A DNA stretch of 64,000 nucleotides from Sambucus nigra (taxonomy: Eukaryota > Streptophyta > Magnoliopsida > Dipsacales > Adoxaceae), in contig OX422217.1 of the NCBI GenBank assembly GCA_949130495.1, forward strand, positions 574,960,606 to 575,024,605, read 5' to 3'. Position 1 is the first letter of the stretch. The number at the start of each line of letters is the position of its first letter. The position numbers and the translations under genes are program-made. Of the stretch, positions 35,641 through 47,783 are shown one piece after another. The notes beneath the pieces were generated by a model, which saw nothing but the letters and a program-made list of their open reading frames with translations, was not told where the DNA came from and made no database searches.

Positions 35641-36795
35641 CTGAGAAGGAGAAAAAATGGGATTTTTTTTTAGGAAACAAGGATGAAAATATTTTTTTTT
35701 GAAATTTTTTTTTCGAGATTGAAAGACAAAATATTTTTGGATTTTTGATAAAGAGAGGATAAATGTTTTTAGATTTTTTATAAATAAAGGAGAAATGTTT
35801 TTGGATTTTTTTTTTCGAAAGACGGATTTCAGCATGATTATTATAATTATTATGTTCTCACTTGTATTAAATTCTCCTAAATGCAAAATGAAATGCCGGA
35901 AGGGATCCGAGCCTGGAAAAATTGGGTTTGTATTATATGCAAAGCTATGGCTGGACTTGTGACCAGGCTCACGGTCAGGGTCCCATTTTAAAAATGCACG
36001 AAAATTCGGGCAGCAGGCCGACTCAGAATTTCGGCAGAGTTTCGGGTTAAAACTGGTAATCTAACATGTGTGTCCTAGGGCTGACACCTATATACGGGTA
36101 TGCAGTTGGTTGGGTGAATTGGAAAGGGTTCCCCCCTTTGGCGTGACTTCCACGATATACGTCTTGCTCTTGCGGGCAATCGGTACGTGTGGACAAGCCA
36201 TTTGATATAACTGAGTGTACGTGAATTACCTCACCATATACCTCATGGGGACGATACATGTGAGAGAGAATTCGATATACTCGGCATATGTGAATGAGTT
36301 ACCTGCGATATACCTCCCATCATAACTTCGGTCAAGTGGTACGATGGGGGGGAACCATTCTATATACGTCGAAGGTACTTGGCCAATGGAAGGTGAGAGT
36401 CATATCACTTAAACTAACTGCACCCTGCCAGACCAGCGCCCATCACGAAGTGACCCTCCAGTTACTGGGGAAAAATTTGGTCAATAACAATGCTCTTTGG
36501 TGATGTCGTGTGAATCATGCATGATTGTCTTCTTAGTATCTTATGAGAATGTCTTTCTTGATTATGCCAAGTACCAATGGTACACCAAGTATGGATGGGT
36601 GATGCGTGCAACATATGGATATATGTGACCCTAGGTGCACGTGGTGCGAAGTGTACATGGAGAATTTTCTACAAGTGTGTGAATAGAAGCATAAGCATGG
36701 GGTACACATGAAAAAGGGGAACATGCAAAATTGGGGGAAAATATAAACAAACATAACACCCACGTAAATAGGGTCTAGCCCTCAAAAATAAAATC
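35641..36795 (-). other. 5' leader of the Tat/Ogre element
   Basis: Region between primer site and gag. It has no recognisable frame; at 36080-36380 the word GATATAC or ATATACG recurs at irregular spacing. Ogre elements often have an extra ORF here, but none is visible. Confidence 0.55.
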
Positions 36796-36813
36796 TCCCT
36801 AGCGGAGTCGCCA
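36796..36813 (-). other. Primer site, tRNA-Arg type
   Basis: Minus-strand TGGCGACTCCGCTAGGGA lies one base after the LTR end GGCTACA. It fits the tRNA-Arg primer site typical of Ogre-type elements and fixes the element's orientation. Confidence 0.85.
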
Positions 36814-36814
36814 T

Positions 36815-38733
36815 TGTAGCCATCCTTCCCGGATCCTGATCCTCGCGGCGGGAGGGCTGCGTGAGAGTGAGGATCCTTAGGTCCAGCGCATCCCTCTCGA
36901 GAGCGCTTCGGCCGGTGTCATTTGAGGTGAGCTAAAAAAATGTAGAGAGATTAGAGTCCCCAGCCTATTTTACTCAAAATAGACAAAAGAAAAGGGAAAG
37001 CCATCCCGAAGGACAGCATCTCAAGACATACTGATGCATACGAAACCAAAGTAATTCGAGAAGGGTCCGGAGGCTAAGTTACGAAATGAAAAGGTGTTAG
37101 GCACCCATTCCACCCTTTCGGTCTCTCATGGGTTTTTGTTATTTTCCTTTTATTTTCCTCGTGATGTGTGTGCATGTGTATATATAGTGGAGATAGGAAT
37201 CATTGACTTATACCATGGAAGAGGTAAAGTGAGTCATCCGTAGGAAGGTATAAAAGTATTAGAAAATAGGAATTACGCGATTTTCCTTACGTTGACCGTT
37301 ATGATGGAATGATAACGTATGTAGAATAATATGCCACTAAGAACAAATATATATAATATAAGAGAATGGAGATTAGAGAAAATAGAAAATGAGAGGAAAA
37401 GTAAAAATAGGACTCGAGTCTCGGGTTTCACCCCGAGATGCCTACATAGCCTATAGAGGCATCAAAGTTCACGTAGTTCGCATACAAAACGAGGGGTGGG
37501 GTTTATTCCATAAATGGGGATTCTCTTATTTGTGTGTAGAAAAAAGTGTTTTAGTTGTGAGAAAAGTGTAAGAAAAGTGTGAGAATTCCCATTTGGAATT
37601 TATGAGCAAACCCTCTTTTTCTTATTTTTTTGGGTTTTTATTTATATGAAAATATGAGATGTGCAATAATACTAAATAAAAAGTATATTAGGATGTGTGA
37701 GATGAGATAATAAAAGTGCTACGTAATAAAATAAGTTATTGCGAATTTATGAGAATTTAAGGAGAGAGTTGAGAAAATTGGACCTTCTTGAAGATCTTGA
37801 GCTTGATCTTGAATGATGGAGAGCAGCCCTTAGACTTGTATGATGATGGAGGGTAGTGAATTCACCAAGTTTGATGAAAAGTATGGTGAAAAGTGAAGGT
37901 TGGAAAGGGATTTGGGTATGGAAATCACGCTGACTTTGAGATAGGTTTTCTGGATTTATTGAGAGTGATATGTTTCAGATCTGGGCTCCCCTTGCAAGTG
38001 AGGTCAGGCCTCCCTTTTTATAGGTTCAGGGAATTTCCGATTGGCATAGCCCTATTCCTTCCAATCGGCAGGTGCGTTTAGGCACACTACCAATAGGCAG
38101 GATCTGAGACCTTCCGTTTGGCAGTGTCTTTCAGGCCTTTTCGGAAAATTGGCTACATAATGCAAACCGTTGATCAGAATCATTCACGGGATGGACCGTT
38201 GGAAAGGTAATTCAGATACCTTCGAAAGTCCTTTGGATCGCTCCCGGGTTAGGGAGTTGAATTTGGGTCAAATATGGCTTGGAAGCATTCATCAGTCCAT
38301 TGGACGGGGAATTGTCGAACGCAAACGGATCGTTCGTCCGCATGGTAAGTCCGAATCGCGTTTGGGGTGGACCATTGGAAAGGTTAGGATATGTACTTCA
38401 ACATTCCAAAGAGTTTGATCCGGTTCGGGGAGTTGACTTTGGTCAATCGGGCCCTGGAAGCATTCGGTGACCTTTCGGAGTAAAACGGATCGTTCGTTCG
38501 TACCATAAGTCGAAATCGTGCACGGGATGGACTGTTAAAAAGGGGTTTTAGTGCCCTTAGAAGATTCATTCAGCCTCGGTCGAGCTGAAGACTTTGACTT
38601 TTGGTCAAACGGAGCCCGAGAGTGCCCGATGCATTTAGGTCAGTACTCGGGGTATGACCTGGATCTGTAGTGATCCAGGGAGGTGCTAGGGACCTAAGGA
38701 GAGTTTAAGAGGTAAAATAATGGGGCCTCTACA
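36815..38733 (-). repeat. 5' LTR of the Tat/Ogre-type element
   Basis: 1919 bases, aligned throughout with the left LTR but with scattered substitutions and small indels, so the insertion is not recent. Plus-strand start TGTAGCCATCCTTCCCGG, end GGCCTCTACA. The TATA box is kept (minus TATAAAAA near 38022-38015) while the palindromes upstream of it are more decayed than in the left copy. Confidence 0.92.
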
Positions 38734-38738
38734 GAGTC

Positions 38739-39880
38739 ATAGATAGATTTTTTATTGTCACGATCCCATATAATCTATGACATAAAGTTTATTGAAGTCG
38801 TTGCAGCCAAGATTCAAATATTTATTATGCCGAGTTTAATTTGGTGCACGTTTCACATTTTCATTGCATTTTGATCTCTCAGGTATGAATGCATAATGTT
38901 TATGGGACTCGAAAAATGTGTTTAGGATGTTATTTATATTAAAAAATGATTTTAAAGAGTTTTAACTTCATTTATTCTGAGATAAGGATTGTTTAGAGTC
39001 GTATAGAACCTTCCCTTGTGTATAGAAGGATCAAACGACACTTGTAGTCATTCGAGCGACATTTCCAGGTCGTTCAAGCGAGATGATCATGTCGTTTGAG
39101 AGACATGGACATTTCGTTCGAGCGACGTTCTAATCTCATTCAAATTAACCCGTCGACTCAAGTTTTTTATTTAAGGTGTGTTTCATTTAGAATTTCGTAA
39201 GTGCATAACCAATATTTCAAAAAAACAGTTTCGTTTTTCCGCACATGTTTTCTAAGGGTTTCAAAGATAAAAAACATCCTTAGTGTTTAAAGATCCGATC
39301 TTTCATTCACATATGCTATAGAGATCTTTGTTTTCACTATTGGAGTTTGTTCATCCATAGTGAACAGCTTGTTTTATTGGGTTTTTCGGTGAAGAAGCGG
39401 ACGAGTCTGTGTTCAACATCGTAGATGTTGCCAAGCTGTATCGGTGGACACCGGGGCATCGTGGACGCATGTACTATGGAGAGGTATCATGGAAGGACTT
39501 ATACGTGGGCACTGTGGAGGAGTCATTGGAGGATCAGAAGAGCATCAATACTTGTGGGGATCGAGTCGTTGAGTAAGTCTATCATCTCTACATTGTAATG
39601 CCACATCATTGTGATTGCCTGGATTGAGTTGTCCGAGGTTTTTTTCCTTTGTGGTTTCCTCGTATATGCGGCTTTGTGGAATTATTTATTTATCTTGCTT
39701 AGTCTCACCTAGATGCATGTTTAGGGTTAAGAAGATAAAATGGGGCTAAATTGAAATTTGTTCACAAACTTGGTGCGTAATAAAATTTGGAAAACGTTTT
39801 TTGAAAAGAACATTGTTTTCATCATCCTTAAAGCACACGTTTGAAATAAAAAAAAAGGCCTACAATACTTTCCACAATTC
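38739..39880. other. LTR-like sequence, family not recognised
   Basis: No protein similarity. At 39036-39150 it carries a cluster of TCGTTCGAGCGA-like words (CATTCGAGCGAC, GTCGTTCAAGCGAG, TTCGTTCGAGCGAC). A GC-richer stretch (39390-39600) has a U5-like look. It lies between the Tat/Ogre insertion and the copia integrase and may be the target element's LTR. Confidence 0.4.
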
Positions 39881-41381
39881 AAATGCGGTCTTTGAAAACT
39901 GACTTGTTAGGTACCCAATTTAATATGTGCACATCGATTATAAGATCATGTGCCCACAAAATTATAGGTAATTTAGTCCTACTTATCATACTTTAACCAT
40001 TTTTAGGATTCGACATTGTGTATTGGGAACATATACTTAACTTTTCTAAAAGTTTAGCAAAAGGTCCAGGGTATTTCCCTGACTCATTATATCTTCTATA
40101 CAATTCACCACCTTTATTGGACCTAATAATTTTCACATTTCAACCCAATTGTCTCTCCTCAGTTATGCATCTTATAACAGCATTTACAGATTGAGATTTT
40201 TCGTGCAATAAGTATAATGTGTAAAAGCATGAAAAATCATTAGTAAAGGTAATAAAATATTTTTCCCCACCAATAGATAGAACATCAAAAGGTTCACATA
40301 TGTCAAATGGATTTTCTCAAGTATTTAGGTGTTTCTTGTGGCTCCTTTCTTTGTGTGTGTAGTTTGTTTGTCATTAATACAATCCAAACACACAATCGGC
40401 CCAATCTAGGTTATGGAGAATTCCATCTTTAATAATCCTTTCAATTGTTGGCTAGGATAGATGATGTAAGCATTTATGCCACAAGTAAGCTAAATTTTCA
40501 TTATTTGATACATGTTTCATTCCAACATTAGGATGCAAGGATATTAGGGATTCATAAAATTTCATTTCAAGATTAAAATGATACAACCATTTTTCATAAA
40601 TCTAGAACCAATATGGGATGAATTTTTAATCAAACTAAAACTATTATTTTTAAATTCAACGATAAAACCATCAAGAGTGACTTTAGATAATGAAACCAAA
40701 TTTCTAGAAATTGAAGAGACATAAAGAGTTTCTTGCGAATATAAATAAAAATTAGAATTTAAAATTAAAATTAAATGAAATGCTCTTGCAGCTTATATCT
40801 TAGCCCTCACTCGATTACCCATATAGAGAAATCGATCATTTTGGTTTGTTTTGCGGGTCTAAAGGAATCCCTGCATCGAATTAGAAACACAACACATAAA
40901 ACTAGAATCAATTTACCAGGTATTAGAAGGAACATTAATAAGATTTGATTCATAACATATAAAAGACATAGGCTTACTCTTTTTATAGAACCAAGCCTTG
41001 CATTTTTACAATCTTTCTGGAAATGACCCTTTTTTATATAGAAGTGATGCTTGTCATTTTTTTCCTTCTTAGCAACAGATGTTGAAGGTTCTCCCTAACG
41101 AGACAAGCCAAGATCGTGATTAATGTCCATTCCAGTCTTTTTCTTACATCCAGCTCCTCTGACTATCAAGTTAGACACCATCTCTTTGGACACGTGACAA
41201 TTCTATTACTTTAGCATTCCTTCTTCATGCACTAACATGCTTTGCAGGTCATTTAAATTCAACTTATCTTTTATAATGTTTTAATTGATTTAGAAAGGCC
41301 CATACTCGGGAGGTAAGGATTTTAGGACAAACTGGAAGAGAAATGAGTCATCCACAGTCATGTCTAAACCTTTAAGCCTGG
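39881..41381 (-). pseudogene. Ty1/copia gag-integrase remnant, left part
   Basis: On the minus strand from 41381: Gag LKGLDMTVDDSFLFQFVLKS and LNDLQSMLVHEEG, a zinc knuckle remnant (IKKGHFQKDCKNA, about 41010), the pre-integrase motif (YLWHKCLHHLS, IIKDGILHNL) and the integrase core (EKYFITFTNDFSCFYTLYLL, IIRSNKGGELYRRY). The second core aspartate is asparagine (RSNKGGE). The reading stops near 39900; RT and RNase H are missing. The 9.6-kb element at 41382-50958 splits its gag. Confidence 0.82.
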
Positions 41382-43464
41382 TGTAACAACCCGGGTTTTT
41401 TGAGCGGCTATTTTATATTATTTTGCCCGATGGGCTAATTTTATAAAATAGTGGAAGTTGGCGTAAATATTATTTCCCGTGAGATTTAGGGATAATATTT
41501 ACTATGTTTTGTCTATTTACCGTATGAGAAGGTAAATAGCATAATATTGTGATATATTACGTCGTTATACGTAAAACGACGGTTATGGTTTATAAATAAA
41601 TTTGAGTATAATTAATGAAATAAAATGAAGTTAGAACATAAAATTTGATCATGTTATCCCGAATGCCAAAATAGGGGGTGCGGTTGTTTTTAGAATAGTC
41701 AAGATAGTCGAAATAAGTGCCACGTTGAATTTTTGGGTTTCGGGAACTTTTTACGCGTTATGGCTCTATTATGTGGTTACGAGTCATTTTAATGGTGTAT
41801 TAGCAATTAAAAGTGGGGAATTGTATTTTATGACCCGTATAAGTATATAAGTCCCCCACCCCCTTTCATTTTCTTCATTTTGTCAGAAAAGCCAAAGGGG
41901 AGAGAGAGAGAGAGAGAGAGTTGGGAGAGAGAGAGAGAAATGAAGATTTGGGCCGGAATCCATTGCTACCGGAGGTGATCAGAGACTATGAACCTCGAGG
42001 AAAGTTCCTTACTTGTTAGTATATGATTTAATGTGAATAAATTGTGTGATTGTTGTGTAAATTGGAAATTTGGATAAAATAGTAGGTTTTGTAAGATTTT
42101 AATGTTTTAACCTTGGATCTTATTGTTGTTGTGAATTAAGTGATCATAAGGGTTTATTTTGGTGTATAATCGTAGGGGTTAGGTTATGGGGTGATTAGAG
42201 TAAAGGAATTGTGAGGAAAAAAAAAGGGGTAGGTTTTGGATTTGGCTTTGAAGACAAAGGAATTTTTGAAGACCCGATAGGCGCGGTCGACCGCTGTCCC
42301 ATGACCGGTCGACCGGTCACGCCAAAACGAGCTTTCTGCTTTCTGTGGTAGGCAATATTTGTAAGGGCGATCGACCGCGGTTCCCTGGCCGGTCGATCGG
42401 TCCCCTGTTTTCACCTTTATTTTCCTTAGTTTCCTCTAGTCTCTTTATTTTAAGATATGAACTTAGGAGTCTTCCTTTGGGAAGTAACTAAAAGTCCTAG
42501 AGGGTTGACTTGGGTAGACTAATGTCCTAGGATAAAACAGGATGATTAGGTTTACCCCGAGGGCTAGTTGTATAGGTCAATGTCCGAATGAGATAGGAAA
42601 TTAACCTAAAGATAAATTGGAGATAAATGTTAATGTTGGGACTTTTGGGAGATACTCCTTGAGGGAGACTCACTTTGATGGTTTATGAATTTGTATAAAC
42701 TTTTGGAGACTAGTTTGATGTCAATGGCACTCTGGGTCTTAGGGCATTAATAAAATATGACTTAATAAATAAGAAATTCATATTATAAAATATGGTATTG
42801 AATAAATAAGTACAAATGATTTTGAGAATGTAAAATTGGATGTTTTCAAAAGGAAAGAGTAATGTCTTTCATAAATGTTAATTTATGATTACACACCTCC
42901 CTAAATCTCTATCATAAGGGAAGTTGCGTACGTGTGGTGAAGCCCCCTGGCTAATGAATGCAGAGTGGATATAGTCCCTAGGCCATATGGGCATTTATAT
43001 TACTGCGCTGGTTAGGAGATTCTGGGTGTGGTCTTGACTTTCCCACAGGCAATATGGCCGCTTCCCGACGTTGGTAGGTTTCCAGGTTGTCTTGTATAGA
43101 TAGGCCCTGGAAGATGATAGCCATTTAGGGGTGCGTCCAATGGGGAAACCCGGAGGGACGGTCTTAGATTATTAAAGAAATTCATGATAATGAATTGGCT
43201 TTAATTACATTTCCTGGATGGAAGAAGGGAAATGGAATATATGGTACAAAAGTATTTTTATACTAATAAAAATGACTTTTGATTTACACTTCCTGGATGG
43301 AAGAAAGGAAGTGGGATTTTATGAAAAAGGTTAAAGCATTTTTATGTTAATAAAACTTTATTTAAAAATGTATTCTTCCTGGATGGAAGAAAGGAAATAA
43401 AATTGGTAAAGATAGTTTTGAAATGTGATTGAATTGGTAAACATTTGATAAAATGACTTACCAA

Positions 43465-43510
<46 letters not shown>

Positions 43511-44546
43511 CTATTAAAAGAAATAGGAATGGTGCATGTAGAGTTATGAAATTGACTTGGTAAACATTTGATAAAAATGTTGTACCATATATATATATTC
43601 CTAAAAAAAAGAATTAGGAATTATGCTTTTAGATGGTGAATGGAATTAATTAAGTTTTCTTGAGCAGCTGTAGATCATATGCATACACATACATATATAT
43701 ATTGAATACGCGCTGAGGGTATGATGGATCTCAACGATCAACCTTGCCTAAGTAGTAGTGTATCGGGGGGGTTCCTTGTTTGGATTTCGCTTTGCGAGAC
43801 ATCCCACGCACGAATAGGGCATAATGTTGAGACTGGGGAGAAGTTAACCTTTGGCACTTGGGTTAACTAGATCATCTCATGAATCTTGCGCTAGGTTGCT
43901 TTTAGACTGAGAGGTGAGAAATATTATTATTATATGCGAGAGAATTACGCACTTAACTGTCATGCATTTTAGTCACATGTGAATCATATCAAATCGGGCC
44001 CTGACCCGTTTATATTTCTTTGTTCCTGCATATACTCTTTGCCGTACAGGTGATCTACCGCATGGACACCCGTATTTACATTTCCATTTCGGTTGTCATT
44101 GAGCTACAGCACATTGCGGATGTTGTAGGTTATTTGTTTTAGACGCCTCTATCTATTACACTCTAGTTATTTTTAGTTTAATTATTCGGGCGTGTTGCCC
44201 AAGGGTTGCACTCATTTATTCTATTATAAATATTGAAATGTAATACTAGGTGTAATTATTTGTATTGGTTTGTTCACCGACAGCTTATTCGGTGATCATT
44301 TATTTTATTGTCACTTCTTATTCTTTGATTTTGATATCCACCGTTTTACAAATGGGATTGTCTAAGTGTTTTTTTTTTTCTCTTGCAAATTCTTTTACAT
44401 TGACAGTCCGTTTTCTAAAATGATTGGTTGTTATCTCGTACTATTATTTTAATCGACAGTGATGCTGAGAATGGACCATCTATGATTCCTGTGATTATTA
44501 GAGTATTGGGCTGGCCACCTATTATTTTAGTAGGCGGCTTGTCACA
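41382..44546 (+). repeat. 5' LTR of the non-autonomous element
   Basis: Starts TGTAACAACCCGGGTTTTTT, ends GGCTTGTCACA; 3165 bases. Contains a GA-rich run near 41900, the perfect palindromes GCGGTCGACCGC (42283-42294) and TGACCGGTCGACCGGTCA (42302-42319), and a TA microsatellite at 43467-43508. Confidence 0.92.
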
Positions 44547-44548
44547 GA

Positions 44549-44560
44549 TGGTATGAGAGT
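44549..44560 (+). other. Primer site, initiator tRNA-Met type
   Basis: TGGTATGAGAGT follows the LTR after two bases; it matches the plant iMet primer site TGGTATCAGAGC at 10 of 12 positions. Confidence 0.75.
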
Positions 44561-46940
44561 ATTAGGTTCTAGAGTCCTGAGGAATCTGTGCAGATGTATT
44601 GCGTCTTCAGCATTACTTCTGATTTGATATAGAGCCCTAAGATTAAGATCATCGAATTCTCTTGTGAGAATCCATTCTCCTGCTATAATAAGAGAACCCC
44701 GAAAATCTTTTGCGCATTCGTATGAGACTAGAAAGTCGTCAGATGATGGGCATCAAGGAAGGCCGTTGTGAAGGCGTCACGAAGCGAGATTACTAAGAAC
44801 TGTGGGTTGTAGTCGGGGATAAGGACCGTTTGAAGGTCGCTCCCTTGTAGCATTATTCTAATATTGCTACCGCGACTACGAGGTACAGTAGAAATATTTT
44901 TTTCAAGTACCGCTGCAAGTAGGGACTGGTGCTAGGCTTGGATTTCCAAGCGACGTTTAGTTGAAGCTGAGAGGTCTCTAATGAGGACCACATGTTGAAG
45001 TTCGGTTAGATAGAGGAGGTGTAATCTCGTTTGGTAATAATATAAGGCCCAAGAGTTTGGCCTAGAGTGGGGTACAGAAGAGCCCAGGTGTGAAGATTGG
45101 AGGAAAATCTTCCACCCATGTGGAGTAAGGTTAAAGTGGCGAAAAAGGTAGTCACCATATTTTGGTGGAACGGGAAGTTTTGACCATAGAGAAACCCGTT
45201 AGATAGTTTCAATAGTGAGTTTCTCTAAGATGTCAGGAATGATGAGAAAGTAGATTCTCAGGCATTCACGCAAAGTTCAGTTAGAGGCCGATAGTGAATA
45301 GAGGGTGCTACAGTTAAGGAAACTGTGCACCGAAATAAGGGTGATGCAAAGAGATCCTTTCTATGGAAACGATGGGCTCGTAAGTAAGTGTTGCTAACAC
45401 TTTTGGGAGGATTAGTGTTCATGGGACCCCATCGGTGGACCTCCACCCGGGGAAGACTCATTGAACTAAGGTCGGGGAGGCTGGTAGTATGTTCTCTTTG
45501 CTAAAGGAGTTAAGGGGAACTACGCAAGTGATCGCTAGGATAGCTAGAGATGGAAATAGTTTAGTTCGGATGGGACTAGCATAATGTGTCTAGGAGCCAT
45601 TTGTGGTGGCCAAGGGATTGGCAAGTATGTTGGCGGGAATTTTCACCGTAGTTGAGGGTGGAGCATTTCCTTATGATAGGATGGAGTAGTATATATTTAC
45701 CCTAGATTCGGGTGTGTGTATCGAGCTTGTGGTATTATGGATATAAATATAGTGAATGTATTTATATAGATTCCAGGATATGGAAGTTTTGTGTTTTTCT
45801 TTCACTCGTTATGGGGCGAGTGATAATATGTGTAGTATATGCTACTTGTATTATATGTAATATACGAGTAAAGATATTCTTGGTTTGGTGGGTGTGATAG
45901 CAAGCGAATAAATCGCGAGGCTATCATATTCCTAGTTCTAGAGAAGGACTAGTTATTCTATAATATCTCTCCTGGATACAGGTTGAGACTTTATAGAGGT
46001 GGTTTACGATATGTAGATAGTTTCCTTTATTTTTATTTTTATTTTGTTTTGCTTTGTTTGTTTTGTTTTATTATTTGCTTGCTTTTCTTGTGTATGCTTT
46101 TGCCTTATCTCCACGACCAGCAAGTTAAGGGGATTGTGTCAGAGGAGTTCCTTGTTTGGATTTCGCTTCGGCAAGACACTCCGCGCATGAACCTTAACAA
46201 CGTTGGAAGTGGAGAGATGTGCATTTTCTTTCTTTTCTTTCTTTTCTTCCTTTTTGTTGGTTAAGTGCTGGGTTGGAAGGTTTATCTGAAAATCGCATAA
46301 ATGAGTGATTAGAAGGCTAAGTTAAAGTGCGCGATATGATCACTGTGATAGTTTTTCCTCTGATCGATGTGGGGAAGACTAAGGTATGAAAGTCGAATAG
46401 AGACTTATGATTATGCCTTAATGAGAAGGCCATTTAAAATGCATGTATGTATATATATTGAGATAGAGAATTGGTGGCATTTTACAGAAAGTAAATGCCA
46501 GGTTAGTTAAACATTTTAGTCAATTGATAAGGTAGGACTTAGAAGTAGAAGTGTATTAGTAGGGTTACTAGTTAGAGCCTTAGCGATCCGGATCATGTGT
46601 CCTAGACCATTACTTCTCGACGACCGACGATGCGAGGCAGTAGTGTAACGGGAGGGTTCCTTGTTTGGATTTTCCTTCGGCGAGACGTCCCATGCATGAA
46701 CCCGAGCGAATGTCGGGAGTTGAGAGGGGTCTTGGACACTAGGGACATCATTAGGATAGTACTTATACGACTAGATTAGGATAGATAGATCGACTTTAGG
46801 ATTCTTAGAACGATAGGCCATAGAAGGTGGGGCCTTTCTTAGATTGAGTGTTATGTTGGTAACCTATCTTCAAAGGAGTTGAAGTGTGTGCTGACTTTTA
46901 CGCCTGCACTCGTGTTATTAAGATCAAGAGTGGATTTAAC
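44561..46940 (+). other. Internal region without recognisable genes
   Basis: No Gag, protease or RT motif could be read. T-rich low-complexity DNA lies at 46020-46110. Two copies of an LTR word (TTCCTTGTTTGGATTT...) are at 46147 and 46656. Confidence 0.55.
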
Positions 46941-46942
46941 GA

Positions 46943-47251
46943 ATGAGCCTTTTCCAGGAAGGGGAAGTATTAATACCGGAGCATGAACCCATTATTTATG
47001 CGTCTCACAGACTTAAACTCCGTGAGAAGTATTATTCCTCGCTTGATTTAGAGTTCGTAGAGGTAGTATTCGCCATAAAAGGAATAGAGGCACTACTTCC
47101 GGGACAGGAAACTAGTCTTTTCACGAGCGATAAGTTGGAGTTCGTAAAGGACCATCAATTGGATATTCCCTTTTGCTATAGAAATGCGAATGGGAGTAGT
47201 AACTTTGTTGGGATCGAATTTCGGTTAAGTAGTTTGGATCATTTCTTATAA
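46943..47251 (+). pseudogene. RNase H-like fragment
   Basis: Reads QEGEVLIPEHEPIIYASHRL, KLREKYYSSLDLEFVEVVFA and TSDKLEFVKDHQLDIPF. This corresponds to the gypsy RNase H stretch with [16 protein letters not shown] and TDHKSLKY, but most key residues have drifted and the frame ends after 102 codons. It is the only pol relic of the element. Confidence 0.65.
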
Positions 47252-47767
47252 ATATGGTGTAGTGTGTGTGGCCTGGTGTAGTCGGTTGAGTAATTCGCCT
47301 ACTCGTTGGATGGAACCAGTGGACAGTAGATATTCTTTGGGCTTAGAATGGTCCAAGGATATTTCTTTAAGGATTGGGCTCATTGAGCCTCATACTTTTA
47401 AGGCCTATGCCAATGCGAATAGAAGTAAGTAGTGTTGGGATGAGCGATATAGTGTTAGGGTAGTTATTCCCTGACAAGGGTACGACGTGATTCGGGAAGA
47501 AAGGCAAATTGTGCCGAGCTGTGCAGGTATCTCCTTCTGTAGTAGAAAGGGTGTAGGATCGATAGTTCACGAGGAACGGTTTGGTGCTATGTTAGAGCAC
47601 GGAGAATGTAGACTGAGATCGAATTGATGACCTTAGTCCAAGTCCAAATGGGGTCTCCACACTACCAAGGGGTTTGCTAAGAATGATAGAACGATATTTT
47701 AGTATAGTATACCCTTTATACGATTAAGGTTATACTGTATGCCTGAATTTTGAGGGAAAAATTCCCT

Positions 47768-47783
47768 TCTAAGGAGGGGAGTA
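47768..47783 (+). other. Polypurine tract of the non-autonomous element
   Basis: TCTAAGGAGGGGAGTA precedes the LTR start TGTAACAACC. It is nearly identical to the tract of the minus-strand chromovirus at 7711-7725, suggesting related lineages. Confidence 0.8.

Larger units (their letters stand above)
18798..38733 (-). mobile_element. Tat/Ogre-type LTR retrotransposon with antisense genes
   Basis: Two directly repeated LTRs (18798-20731 and 36815-38733) bound a 19.9-kb element. The five bases GAGTC occur just outside both ends (18793-18797 and 38734-38738), a proper target-site duplication. On the minus strand the order is 5' LTR, primer site, leader, gag, protease, RT, RNase H, a second archaeal-like RNase H and an integrase remnant, then a 3' part with two genes in antisense, tandem repeats and the 3' LTR. 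The second RNase H and tRNA-Arg-type primer site mark the Tat lineage (Ogre-like). Every open frame is broken. Confidence 0.9.

Noticed and set aside
36080..36480. Recurring GATATAC words in the leader considered as a tandem repeat
   Set aside because: Spacing and flanks vary; no consistent unit can be drawn.
43467..43508. TA microsatellite considered as an origin or matrix site
   Set aside because: A plain dinucleotide repeat that is copied with the LTR (also at 49878-49913); no other evidence.
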